DNA from: Oceanospirillum sanctuarii | GTDB lineage: Bacteria > Pseudomonadota > Gammaproteobacteria > Pseudomonadales > Halomonadaceae | DNA length: 61,161 bases | Assembly (NCBI RefSeq): GCF_002150805.1 | Contig: NZ_MTBA01000011.1 | Location: 1-61,161 of the forward strand | Direction of reading: 5' to 3' | In this document: positions 8,793-17,262 of the stretch, piece by piece | Layout of the letters: the number at the start of each line of letters is the position of its first letter | Position numbering within the stretch: position 1 is the first letter of the stretch | Position numbers and translations under genes: made by a program | The notes under the pieces: generated by a model | The model's input: the letters and a program-made list of their open reading frames with translations, nothing else | The model's database searches: none | Told to the model about the DNA's origin: nothing

Positions 8793-8829
8793 AAAAAAGC
8801 GGTAACCCTCAGAGAGTTACCGCTTTTTT
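8793..8829. terminator. Bidirectional Rho-independent terminator
   Basis: The 8-bp stem GCGGTAAC (8799-8806) with GTTACCGC (8816-8823) is flanked by six A on the left and six T on the right. In the minus direction it ends the L-hydroxyacid dehydrogenase transcript. Confidence 0.9.
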
Positions 8830-8903
8830 AATGGAGATCACAAATGTAGGTATGCTTTTGGAAACTTTGTAACAGATGCTTCAGAAAAAGCCTGATTAGT
8901 GCA

Positions 8904-10106
8904 TCAGGCGATCTTACGAATATGCTCTGGCCCGATCTGATCAATCGAGGAACATCCCGCCAGAATCATGCAGCGTTCAAACTCTGTTTTCAGCAGAGAA
9001 AGTGCTTTAGTCACCCCTTCTTCGCCACCGGCGGACAAACCACGAACGTAAGCACGTCCAAGACTGCAGGCGTTGGCACCAAGAGCCAGCGCTTTAAAGA
9101 CATCGGTTCCGCGACGGATACCGCCATCGACAATAATCTCCATCTCAGGGCCAACCGCCGCACGCACCTCTTCCACCAGCTCAATCGGTGCAGGAGTGCC
9201 ATCCAGCTGGCGGCCACCATGATTGGACAGAATCACGGCACTGGCACCGATCTCTTTCGCTTTTACTGCATCAGCAGCCGACATAATGCCTTTGATCGCA
9301 AAAGGACCACCCCACTGTTCCACCATATTCCGGGCGTCATTCCAGGTCAGGTTCTTTTTGAACAGCTTACTCATCGCCTCAACAAAAGCGTGAGAATCAC
9401 CCAGAGAGACCTTGGGCAGCTGAGGAAAGTTACCCATATTGGCACCATCACTCAGCATGTACTGCAGCAGCCACTTAGGGCGCCTCATGTACTGAAAGGT
9501 AGATTTCACCGTTAACGTCGGCGGAATACTCAGACCACTGCGGGCATCACGTTCACGGTTACCGCCAACAATGGTATCGATAGTCAGCACCATGGCTTTA
9601 AAGCCTGCGGCTTTTGCACGGCGATTCAGATCCGATGCCAGCTGTTCATCATCCAGCACGTAAACCTGAAAGAACTTATTACCGTCACTACTCTCAGAAA
9701 TCTGCTCCAGAGAACGATTAGAGAACGTCGATGCGGTATAAGGCACACCGAATTTGCTGGCTGCACGGGCACCAGCCAGCTCAGCATCTTTCGGGCACAT
9801 CATGCCGGAAAAGCCGGTAGCGGAGATATAAAAGGGCTGACTGGTGTGACATCCCATAATGCGGGTCTGAGTGTCGATCCGGCTCACATCCTGCAGCGCC
9901 TTAGGCACAATCTGATAGCGCTGAAAACCGCTGCAGTTTCGGGACAGGGTGACCTCATCATCAGCACCACCTTCAACGTAGTCATAAACCGGCGTCGGTA
10001 CTTTTTTGGCAGCAAGACGCGCCAGATCATCAATGTTGATGCAGGATTTCAGATTACGCATGGGATTCAGTTGCCTTCTTATTTCAGTTAACGCCACGGG
10101 AAGCAT
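8904..10106 (-). CDS. FMN-dependent alpha-hydroxy acid dehydrogenase (L-lactate dehydrogenase / glycolate oxidase family)
   Basis: This 400-residue TIM-barrel flavoenzyme oxidises an L-2-hydroxyacid to the 2-oxoacid. Active-site landmarks are all present: YDYVEGGADDE (about 40-50), FQVYV, VLTIDT, the FMN-binding Lys in AIKGI, the catalytic His and Arg in LSNHGGRQLDG, and VDGGIRRGTDV for FMN phosphate. The first ATG (10106) has AGGA 7 bases upstream. An internal ATG at 10061 (MRNLKSCINI) matches the usual family N-terminus, so the true start is undecided. It complements the D-specific FAD enzyme at 2461, so both enantiomers could be used. L-lactate, mandelate-like or glycolate substrates cannot be told apart. 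Confidence 0.9.
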   Translation of the reverse strand: MLPVALTEIRRQLNPMRNLKSCINIDDLARLAAKKVPTPVYDYVEGGADDEVTLSRNCSGFQRYQIVPKALQDVSRIDTQTRIMGCHTSQPFYISATGFSGMMCPKDAELAGARAASKFGVPYTASTFSNRSLEQISESSDGNKFFQVYVLDDEQLASDLNRRAKAAGFKAMVLTIDTIVGGNRERDARSGLSIPPTLTVKSTFQYMRRPKWLLQYMLSDGANMGNFPQLPKVSLGDSHAFVEAMSKLFKKNLTWNDARNMVEQWGGPFAIKGIMSAADAVKAKEIGASAVILSNHGGRQLDGTPAPIELVEEVRAAVGPEMEIIVDGGIRRGTDVFKALALGANACSLGRAYVRGLSAGGEEGVTKALSLLKTEFERCMILAGCSSIDQIGPEHIRKIA

Positions 10107-10210
10107 CCGGTCTTCCTGTGATCCGATAGGGTCGGCAAAATCATACGGTCTGATGGCGAGAGTTCAGATACCCCTCTTTGGGTGAACCCTACGAAAGCTG
10201 GCTTTGAAAA

Positions 10211-10233
10211 GGCTACCCAAGGCGAAAGTAGCC
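10211..10233 (-). terminator. Weak terminator-like hairpin after the exonuclease gene
   Basis: GGCTAC (10211-10216) pairs with GTAGCC (10228-10233) and is followed on the minus strand by TTTTC. It is 54 bases beyond the exonuclease stop. The short stem makes this tentative. Confidence 0.35.
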
Positions 10234-10286
10234 ACTTACCCGCTTATCTTGAGATGAAAAAGTTAGCGCTTCTAAGGGAGAAAGAA

Positions 10287-11051
10287 TCAGTGCCAGATCA
10301 GGCGCACCGGATCATCAGGATTAAAACGATCGGCAATCTGTGCCTGCAGCAATTCCGCTGAAGCCAGCGCATCGGTCAGGGCATGGTGAGGGGCATAATA
10401 GGGCAGATGATAACGGGTTCGGCTATCCGCCAGTCGAATGGAAACCGGCTTTTTACCGAGCAGTCGGGCGAACCAACCCAGCGGGTGATGACGATGAATA
10501 CGGGCTTCAAGCTCCATCGTATCCACCACGGGAAAAGTCACGCCCTCCCCGATTCGCGCCTTAAGTGCCGCATGCAGAAAAGGCTGTTCAATGCCTCTGT
10601 GATGCACCACAGCCACGCGACCTTTCAGGGCTTCCAATAACTGAGGCAACACCCGACTCAGATCCGGTGCATCATCAATATCCGAGTGGGTAATACCGTG
10701 AATAACCACAGACTCCGCACTCAGCGGTTTTCCGGGATCGAGAATCCAGTGCCGGGCCTGATTGCAATAGATCCGCCGAAGCGTAAAAGGCACTAGGCCT
10801 ATGCTGACGATACCGTTCTTTTGCGGATTCAGCCCCGTGGTTTCAAAATCCATCGCCACAAAAGGCACCTGATCCAACGGGGTTTCCGGATCAACACAAC
10901 CCGCCTGATAGAAATCCCTCAGCAGGGGATGCTTTGCCTTTTGGGCCAGATGCTGAAAACGATCCGGCCAGGCTTCCGGCAAACCGCCTTTCAGCTCCCG
11001 TTGCCCATCAGGATTCAGGTGTTTATTCCGGTCGGGAATCAGATGCAGCAT
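10287..11051 (-). CDS. 3'-5' exonuclease, DnaQ-like (DEDDh)
   Basis: The 254-residue protein carries an RNase T / PolIII-epsilon exonuclease domain. ExoI is AMDFETTGL (about 67-75), ExoII lies around VIHGITHSDI and the following segment, and ExoIII is HHALTDALASAELL (about 222-235) with the His and Asp of the DEDDh type. It would degrade 3' ends of DNA or RNA in the cytoplasm. Its ATG lies two bases after the stop of the upstream CBS/nucleotidyltransferase gene (TAACCATG), so the two are co-translated. This exonuclease/DUF294 pair is a recurrent proteobacterial arrangement, often beside a transporter; its joint function is not established. Confidence 0.9.
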   Translation of the reverse strand: MLHLIPDRNKHLNPDGQRELKGGLPEAWPDRFQHLAQKAKHPLLRDFYQAGCVDPETPLDQVPFVAMDFETTGLNPQKNGIVSIGLVPFTLRRIYCNQARHWILDPGKPLSAESVVIHGITHSDIDDAPDLSRVLPQLLEALKGRVAVVHHRGIEQPFLHAALKARIGEGVTFPVVDTMELEARIHRHHPLGWFARLLGKKPVSIRLADSRTRYHLPYYAPHHALTDALASAELLQAQIADRFNPDDPVRLIWH

Positions 11052-11053
11052 GG

Positions 11054-12988
11054 TTAATTCGCCCGATTGGGTTGATAACGGAATTTCAGGAATTTCTGGG
11101 CATCACTCAGAATCTGGAAGGCTTCTTTCAGATTCCGGCGCTCAAAGTGCGACATATTCTCCGGTTCAATATTGTTATCCGGTTCCTGCTCGCCTTCAAT
11201 ATCCAGCGCCTGATGGCGGATACGCACCATGGAGATAAACTCCATCGCATCCCTAAGATCCGGCCCGCGATCCGGTGGCAGAATCTCCGCTTCGATCACA
11301 TCATCCAGACGATCAAAGGAGTTCTGTGCACGGGAACCCACCGCAAGGGCATGTACCCGAATAAGATCCGCCAAAGGTGCCGTCCCCCGGCGTTTCAGAT
11401 TGATCGAGTTTTTGTGCTGACCATCCTGTTCCATGACAAAAGTCTTGAAGAAGCCCAGCGGCGGCGTACGGTTCAGCGCATTGCGCGCCATACACGCCAA
11501 AAAGCGCTGACTGCGACGGGCACGACGACTGACCAGCGCCTGCAGCTGATCCGCCCACTCAGTACGCCCCCAAACGCCATCCAGATCGAAGAAGATATTG
11601 CTGTTCAACAGGGATTCCGGTGTCGGATTGTCGATCCAGTCGATAAAGTACTGCTCCCAGACCGACTTCGGCTGGCGCCACTTAGAGTTGGTTGCCATCA
11701 CATCGCCGGTGCAGTAACTGTACCCGCAGGCCGCCAGCCCATCACAAACAAAGGTTGCCAGCTGCCTGAAGTAATCATCGTGAAGTGCCGGATCAAAGCT
11801 ATCATCCAGCACCATGGCGTTGTCCTGATCGGTCACAATCAGCTGCTCATCCCGGGCCATAGAACCCAGCGCCATAAAGCAGTAGGGCACAGGTGGCGGA
11901 CCTAGCTTCTCTTCTCCCAGCTCCAGAAGGCGCTGTTTGAAACTTCGGCCAATAACCGCCATCGCCGAACCCACCATGCGCGAATTAGCATCTTCGTTCA
12001 CCATACGCACAAAGCTTGCCTGCACATCCGCATGCAAAGCCGCCAGTTCTTCTACCGTTTGCTGACGAAAAATACTGCTGACCACAAAGAGGCTGTTGCG
12101 GGATTCATAGCGCACCAGATCCGACAGGGCAATAACACCAATCGGACGGCCTTTTTTCAGAACCGGCAGGTGGTGCACATTGGTTCTCAGCATCATCAGC
12201 ATGGCTTCAAAGACATACTCATCGCTGTTAATCATCACCAGCCCCTGAGACATAATCTCTTCCACCGGCGTATCAAAGGGCAGCCCCTGAGACACTACCC
12301 GGGTTCTCAGATCACGGTCGGTGATAATGCCACAAACCTTATGTTCGCTGCCGTCACTGGATGAAACCAGAGCCTGTTTAAAGTCATAGGGCTCATCTTC
12401 ATCATAGGGTTCGCTGGCTTCAGTCTGCAGGATCAGCAGGGAAGAAACCCCTTCATCGGTCATCAACTGCGCCGCTTGCTGAACCGTGGCTGCACAGGAG
12501 ATCAGCACGGGTTCACGGCCGATCAGCGTTGTAATTCGCGAGGTGAGCAGCTCATTGGCATCTTCCCGACGGGATACAGCCTGACGCAAGCGGGACTGAT
12601 CGCCCACCTCGAAGAAATCCGCAAACTCTTCATGCTCATCAAACATCGGACGAAAGACCGACTCCGGCATAAAGTAGATCAGGCTGTCTTCAATCGCCTT
12701 AACGGGAAAACGCACCTTCTGATTCATCAAAAGACTTTGATAAGCAAAGAGACCGCCTTCACTCATTCGGTTGTAGAGTTCACCGTTGCGGCGGTAGATC
12801 TCAACCGCACCACTGCGCACAAAACAGAGATCGGTCACGGCATCGCCCACATCAAGAATCTGGCTGCCCGCTTTGTAATAAGCGATCTCAACATTTCGAC
12901 TGAGCTCTGCCAGCGCCTCTTCCGGCAAGGATTTAAAGGGCACAAACCGACGCAGAAATTCGTAAATTTCAACCTGTTCAACTTCCAT
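11054..12988 (-). CDS. cNMP-binding / CBS-pair / DUF294 nucleotidyltransferase-like protein
   Basis: The 644-residue protein has, in order, a cyclic-nucleotide-binding-like domain (about 10-130), two CBS motifs (about 155-310), a nucleotidyltransferase-like DUF294 domain with GSMARDEQLIVTDQDNAMVL (about 372-391) and a DUF294 C-terminal domain. The GS...DQD pattern keeps the metal-binding acids of GlnD-like nucleotidyltransferases. It is probably a cytoplasmic signalling protein that senses an adenine nucleotide and modifies an unknown partner. GGTGAG precedes the ATG. It is coupled to the exonuclease downstream, and a BCCT transporter gene lies upstream behind a terminator. A role in controlling that transporter is a guess from context. 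Confidence 0.88.
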   Translation of the reverse strand: MEVEQVEIYEFLRRFVPFKSLPEEALAELSRNVEIAYYKAGSQILDVGDAVTDLCFVRSGAVEIYRRNGELYNRMSEGGLFAYQSLLMNQKVRFPVKAIEDSLIYFMPESVFRPMFDEHEEFADFFEVGDQSRLRQAVSRREDANELLTSRITTLIGREPVLISCAATVQQAAQLMTDEGVSSLLILQTEASEPYDEDEPYDFKQALVSSSDGSEHKVCGIITDRDLRTRVVSQGLPFDTPVEEIMSQGLVMINSDEYVFEAMLMMLRTNVHHLPVLKKGRPIGVIALSDLVRYESRNSLFVVSSIFRQQTVEELAALHADVQASFVRMVNEDANSRMVGSAMAVIGRSFKQRLLELGEEKLGPPPVPYCFMALGSMARDEQLIVTDQDNAMVLDDSFDPALHDDYFRQLATFVCDGLAACGYSYCTGDVMATNSKWRQPKSVWEQYFIDWIDNPTPESLLNSNIFFDLDGVWGRTEWADQLQALVSRRARRSQRFLACMARNALNRTPPLGFFKTFVMEQDGQHKNSINLKRRGTAPLADLIRVHALAVGSRAQNSFDRLDDVIEAEILPPDRGPDLRDAMEFISMVRIRHQALDIEGEQEPDNNIEPENMSHFERRNLKEAFQILSDAQKFLKFRYQPNRAN

Positions 12989-13096
12989 TGCTCACCCCCA
13001 CCTTCGGTTTATCCGCCGCAGTTTCTATCGATGACTGCTATCTTTGGCTGCTATCGATTATTGCTATCAAGGCACCAAGCGGAAACAGTAAATGCG

Positions 13097-13130
13097 AAAA
13101 GGGCAGGAACGCTCTGCGCCCTGCCCTTTT
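13097..13130. terminator. Bidirectional terminator after the BCCT gene
   Basis: AAAAGGGCAGG (13097-13107) pairs with CCTGCCCTTTT (13120-13130). It ends the BCCT transcript on the minus strand, just before the promoter region of the CBS/nucleotidyltransferase gene. Confidence 0.88.
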
Positions 13131-13187
13131 ATATGCTTTCCGGATCAAGCCTTGGGGATTGATAACAAAATCCCGATACCTGAAAGC

Positions 13188-14819
13188 TTAAACACTCTTA
13201 GGTTCTGACGCCAAACCTTTCAGAACCGATATCGTCGCCACCAGCAAGACGATAGTGAACGGGAAGCCGGTGGAAACCGCCATCGCCTGAAGCGCTGTCA
13301 GACCGCCCCCCAGAATCAGGGCGATCGCCACCAGACCTTCAAAAGTACACCAGAAGACACGCTGAGGCTTAGGTGCATCCACTTTACCACCGGCAGCAAT
13401 CGCGTCGATCACCAGAGAACCGGAATCCGACGAGGTCACAAAGAACACAATCACCAGCACGATAGCGATCAGAGAAGTGATTTCAGCCATCGGCAACACA
13501 TCCAGCATCGCGAACAGCTGCAACGGCAGATCCGCTTCCGTTACGGCTTTATAACCGTCATTCACAAACTGGTTGATGGCTGTGCCACCAAATGCGGTCA
13601 TCCAGAGTACACAGGCCAGAGACGGAATCAGCAGAACCGAAACCATAAACTCACGCACCGTACGACCACGGGATACGCGGGCGATAAACATACCCACGAA
13701 AGGTGACCATGAGATCCACCACGCCCAATAGAACGCAGTCCAGCCGGAAGCAAAGTTGGCATCTTCACGGCCAATCGGGTTCGCTAGTGCAGGCAGATTC
13801 TGCACATAAGCCATCAGGTTGGTGAAGAAACCGGACAGAATCGCCAGTGTCGGGCCAACAATGATCACAAACAGCAGCAGAAGCGCCGCCAGTACCATAT
13901 TGATCTCAGACAGACGCTTAACACCTGCATCCAGACCGGCAACGACAGATACCAGCGCCAGCGCGGTAATACCGATTACCAGCAGAATCTGAGTGGTCGT
14001 CCCCATCGGAAGATCAAACAGATAGTGCAGACCGGCACTCGCCTGAGAAGCACCGATACCCAGAGAGGTCGCCAGACCAAACAGAGTCGCAAACACCGCC
14101 AGAATATCGATGATATGACCCGGCCAGCCCCAAACACGCTCACCCAGAATCGGGTAAAACACAGAACGCATCGTCAGCGGCAGGCCTTTGTTAAAGGCAA
14201 AAATTGCCAGACCCAGTGCCAGAACGGCATAGATCGCCCACGGGTGCAGTGCCCAATGATAGATGGTAGCAGCCATACCCAGCTTAGCAGCTTCGGCCGC
14301 ATCACCTGCCGCTGCGCCTAATGGAGCCCAGTCAGTACGCACACCATCGGCAACACTGGTTCCCCCCAGTGAAGAGCTGAAGTGAGACAGCGGCTCAGAC
14401 ACACCGTAGAACATCAGACCGATGCCCATACCGGCAGCAAACAGCATAGAGAACCAGCCCGCATAAGTGTAATCCGGGGTTGCTTCGGTGCCGCCAATAC
14501 GTACACGACCTAAAGGAGAAAAGATCAGAAACAGACAAACCAGAACAAAAATGTTTCCTGCACTTAGGAAAAACCAGTCAAGGTTTGTGGTTAACCAGGA
14601 ACGCATCGAAGAAAACAGGGGGGCGACCTGAGACTGAAAAATCAGCGTCAGCAGCACAAAAGCAACGATGCTGAGACCCGAGATCATAAAGACCCGGTTG
14701 TGAATATCGAGACCGAACGGCCCGATCTGCAGTGCGACATTGTCCTGACCGATCTGGTAATCCGTATCAATAGGATTTACCTTGCCGTCAGGAGTCATAA
14801 TATCGTTATTATCACTCAT
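13188..14819 (-). CDS. BCCT family betaine/choline/carnitine transporter
   Basis: This secondary transporter of the inner membrane has 543 residues and about 12 membrane segments. The BCCT signature WAWWISWSPFVGMFIARVSR is clear (about residues 353-372), and MFYGVSEPLSHF occurs in the earlier helix region. It would import a quaternary ammonium compound such as choline, glycine betaine or carnitine with Na+ or H+. The reading frame extends to a GTG at 14867, but the ATG at 14819 has GAGAAGG upstream and gives a normal cytoplasmic N-terminus. The neighbouring kinase-like gene could be choline-specific, which would fit choline uptake, although thiamine is the rival reading. The exact substrate cannot be assigned. 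Confidence 0.92.
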   Translation of the reverse strand: MSDNNDIMTPDGKVNPIDTDYQIGQDNVALQIGPFGLDIHNRVFMISGLSIVAFVLLTLIFQSQVAPLFSSMRSWLTTNLDWFFLSAGNIFVLVCLFLIFSPLGRVRIGGTEATPDYTYAGWFSMLFAAGMGIGLMFYGVSEPLSHFSSSLGGTSVADGVRTDWAPLGAAAGDAAEAAKLGMAATIYHWALHPWAIYAVLALGLAIFAFNKGLPLTMRSVFYPILGERVWGWPGHIIDILAVFATLFGLATSLGIGASQASAGLHYLFDLPMGTTTQILLVIGITALALVSVVAGLDAGVKRLSEINMVLAALLLLFVIIVGPTLAILSGFFTNLMAYVQNLPALANPIGREDANFASGWTAFYWAWWISWSPFVGMFIARVSRGRTVREFMVSVLLIPSLACVLWMTAFGGTAINQFVNDGYKAVTEADLPLQLFAMLDVLPMAEITSLIAIVLVIVFFVTSSDSGSLVIDAIAAGGKVDAPKPQRVFWCTFEGLVAIALILGGGLTALQAMAVSTGFPFTIVLLVATISVLKGLASEPKSV

Positions 14820-15105
14820 GATAAGTTTAGCCTTCTCATCAGGTAGGTGTGGAGTATGCCTCTTCACCCTCAGCTATACGGCTACTTAAAGACTCTGATC
14901 AAACAAGAAAAAACAGAAAGGACGACTGTCAAAATCCAGCTGACAAAGACATTAAGATAGAAGAAAAGCACAGGGAGGAAGATAGGAGTTTACTTACATA
15001 CCTAATGATTATAGCACAAACATATAGACTTTTGGATGGTTAACGTCAGAAACACCTGTCCGGACAGTCACTTAACGCTGCAGGTTGGTTAAAAGACAGG
15101 GAAAA

Positions 15106-15897
15106 TCACCCTCGCCCCGCCCTGACCTTGTACCAGAGTTTTTCCAGTAACAGCATCGCATCCTGCGCCTGCTGCAGTCCCAGCTCAAACATCGGTGGCG
15201 ACAGGTGAGAAAAAGCGGGCATACCGTGAATAGCTCCGGAAGAGATTCCACAGTAGCGGTGCAAACTGGCAGCATCAAACCAGGGGTTACCTATCCCCGC
15301 ATACTCCCAATCGATCAGCACCAGATGGCCATCCTGCCAGCAACAGTTACCAGGATGAAGATCATGGTGGGTGTAGCACTCCGACACCTTAGGCAAAGAA
15401 GCAAACAGCTGAACCAGACGGTTTAACCGTTCCAGCCAGACCACAGGATCTGACTCCCGGTTAAGGCTCTCCTGATAGCGCTGAAACAGTTCAGGGTAGT
15501 TAATCCCGGCGATAGCCTTTGCATCCTCAGATTCCGGTAACGGGATCTGCTGCAGCTCACTGATCGCCAGAATCAGCTGGGAAGCGATTTCACCGGAAAT
15601 GGCATCAGGCCCCAGACTCAGGCCATGATGCTTCATTACACACCACCCCTTATCCGGCTCGTTGCGCAGCACCTGCATCGCCCAGGGATAATCCGCAATC
15701 AGCTCAAGGACATGAGCTTCTCGCTCACGGGACACACCAAAAGCCAGCTGTCGCTGAGCGTTAATACGCAACATCAGCACCTGACTTCGGTTGCTGCCTT
15801 TATAAAGCCAGTTGCTGGTGCCCGACTGACTTAGAGGCAGCCAGTGTACCGGTACGTTCAGCTGTCGATTGACCTGTTCAAAGATAGCGTTGTGCAT
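15106..15897 (-). CDS. Aminoglycoside-phosphotransferase-fold kinase (choline or thiamine kinase)
   Basis: About 263 residues from the ATG at 15897; the frame also opens at a TTG at 15951. The APH/choline-kinase fold is marked by the catalytic loop THHDLHPGNCC (catalytic Asp and downstream Asn) and the metal-binding LIDWEYAGIGNPWFD segment, both in the C-terminal half. It would phosphorylate a small alcohol with ATP in the cytoplasm. Context is ambiguous: a BCCT transporter lies on one side (choline kinase) and the divergent thiBPQ genes on the other (thiamine kinase, ThiK). LIDWEYAG occurs in both groups. I slightly favour thiamine because of the shared divergent promoter region. Confidence 0.8.
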   Translation of the reverse strand: MHNAIFEQVNRQLNVPVHWLPLSQSGTSNWLYKGSNRSQVLMLRINAQRQLAFGVSREREAHVLELIADYPWAMQVLRNEPDKGWCVMKHHGLSLGPDAISGEIASQLILAISELQQIPLPESEDAKAIAGINYPELFQRYQESLNRESDPVVWLERLNRLVQLFASLPKVSECYTHHDLHPGNCCWQDGHLVLIDWEYAGIGNPWFDAASLHRYCGISSGAIHGMPAFSHLSPPMFELGLQQAQDAMLLLEKLWYKVRAGRG

Positions 15898-15973
15898 GGC
15901 GGGTCCAACAAGTTTCCGATATGATTCACAGCCTGAAAATTCAGCTCCCAAACACCGATAAACCCTGCATTTT

Positions 15974-16004
15974 CTGTGCGTTTCTCTTCAGGATAGACGC
16001 ACAG
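15974..16004. promoter_or_regulatory. Perfect inverted repeat in the kinase/thiB divergent region
   Basis: CTGTGCGT (15974-15981) is exactly complementary to ACGCACAG (15997-16004). It lies between the divergent kinase and thiB starts and could be an operator or a leader hairpin of the thi transcript. The rest of 15898-16197 shows no gene and no recognisable TPP riboswitch. Confidence 0.35.
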
Positions 16005-16197
16005 ACTACGCTCTGACGAGCTGCAAACAGATAATCGGCTTTAATCGCAGGTTGGTAATGGGCAAGCCTGATAGTTGCGGGGCAGTGTAACGCGAACCAT
16101 AAATTTTCCTACAGAGGAATTCCTACGGTTTGTTGTTTTCTGTAACACCTGCCAGACAGCTATCCTTTAACTCGACTACCGGTTAGGAAGATGCACT

Positions 16198-17235
16198 ATG
16201 ACACGACTGCATACGGAAATGTTTCAGACTCTGAAACAGAAAAAACTTGTGCGTAAACTTCTGCTGGCAGCAAGCCTGCTGCTGCCTGTGACTCTGGCTC
16301 ATGCCAGCGAGAAAGCAGAGTTAACCGTTTATACCTACGACTCTTTCGTGTCTGAATGGGGCCCCGGCCCGCAGCTGAAAACTGCTTTTGAAGCCCAGTG
16401 CAACTGCAGCCTGAACTTTATCGCCGTAGAAGATGGTGTCAGCATCCTGAACCGCGCCCGTATCGAAGGGAAAAAGACCAAAGCCGATGTCCTGCTGGGT
16501 CTGGATAACGTGCTGATCGAAACCACCCGCCAACAGGGTCTGGTTCAGGAGCACAACACGGACCTGTCCGGTCTGTCCGCTGATCTGAACTGGAACGACA
16601 AACATTTCGTTCCTTTTGATTACGGCTACTTCGCCTTTATCTATGACAGCAGCAAAATCAGCCAACCGGCCAGCTCACTGGAAGAACTGATCAACTCTGA
16701 TGCTCAGGTGATCTATCAGGATCCCCGCACCAGCACACCGGGTCAGGGTCTGATGACCTGGATGAAAGCAGTGTACGGTGATGATGCCCCAGCCCAGTGG
16801 AAGAAACTGGCGGGCCATACCGTGACCGTCACTAAAGGCTGGTGGGAAGCCTACAGCATGTTCCTTGAAGGCGGCAGTGATTACGTACTCAGCTACACCA
16901 CCTCTCCGGCTTACCACCTGATTGCCGAGGGCAAAACTCAGTACAAGGCAGCCCTGTTCAAAGAAGGCCATGTGGCGCAGACCGAAGTCGCAGCGATCAG
17001 TCGTTACAGCGATCAGCCGGAACTGGCTAACGAGTTCCTGAGCTTCCTGATCTCACCGGAAGCGCAGAAGATTATTCCAGTCACCAACTGGATGCTACCG
17101 GTAATCGACAATGCAGAATTGCCTGCTGAGTTTGGTCAGCTGATCCAGCCAAAAACCATCGGCTTCACCCCGGAAGAACTGGCAGAGAAACGCAGCAGCT
17201 GGCTGCGCGAATGGCGTCAGGCGGCAAGCCAGTAA
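16198..17235 (+). CDS. thiB: Thiamine ABC transporter, periplasmic binding protein ThiB
   Basis: The 345-residue protein has a Sec signal peptide ending at TLAHA (about residue 36) and then the ThiB/TbpA type fold. It starts with ELTVYTYDSFVSEWGPGPQL and contains the CNCSLNF segment and KGWWEAYSMFLEGGSDYVLS near the ligand cleft. It would bind thiamine or its phosphates in the periplasm and hand them to ThiPQ. AGGA lies 9 bases before the ATG. It is the first gene of thiBPQ. Confidence 0.95.
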   Translation: MTRLHTEMFQTLKQKKLVRKLLLAASLLLPVTLAHASEKAELTVYTYDSFVSEWGPGPQLKTAFEAQCNCSLNFIAVEDGVSILNRARIEGKKTKADVLLGLDNVLIETTRQQGLVQEHNTDLSGLSADLNWNDKHFVPFDYGYFAFIYDSSKISQPASSLEELINSDAQVIYQDPRTSTPGQGLMTWMKAVYGDDAPAQWKKLAGHTVTVTKGWWEAYSMFLEGGSDYVLSYTTSPAYHLIAEGKTQYKAALFKEGHVAQTEVAAISRYSDQPELANEFLSFLISPEAQKIIPVTNWMLPVIDNAELPAEFGQLIQPKTIGFTPEELAEKRSSWLREWRQAASQ

Positions 17236-17262
17236 TCTGACCGACGGATAACCGCAATACCT

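Noticed and set aside
12476-13162. Plus-strand 228-codon frame across the CBS/nucleotidyltransferase start
   Set aside because: It is antisense to a well-supported gene and runs through its terminator and promoter region.
14820-14867. GTG start for the BCCT gene at 14867
   Set aside because: The ATG at 14819 has a better upstream site and gives the normal family N-terminus; the earlier codon cannot be excluded.
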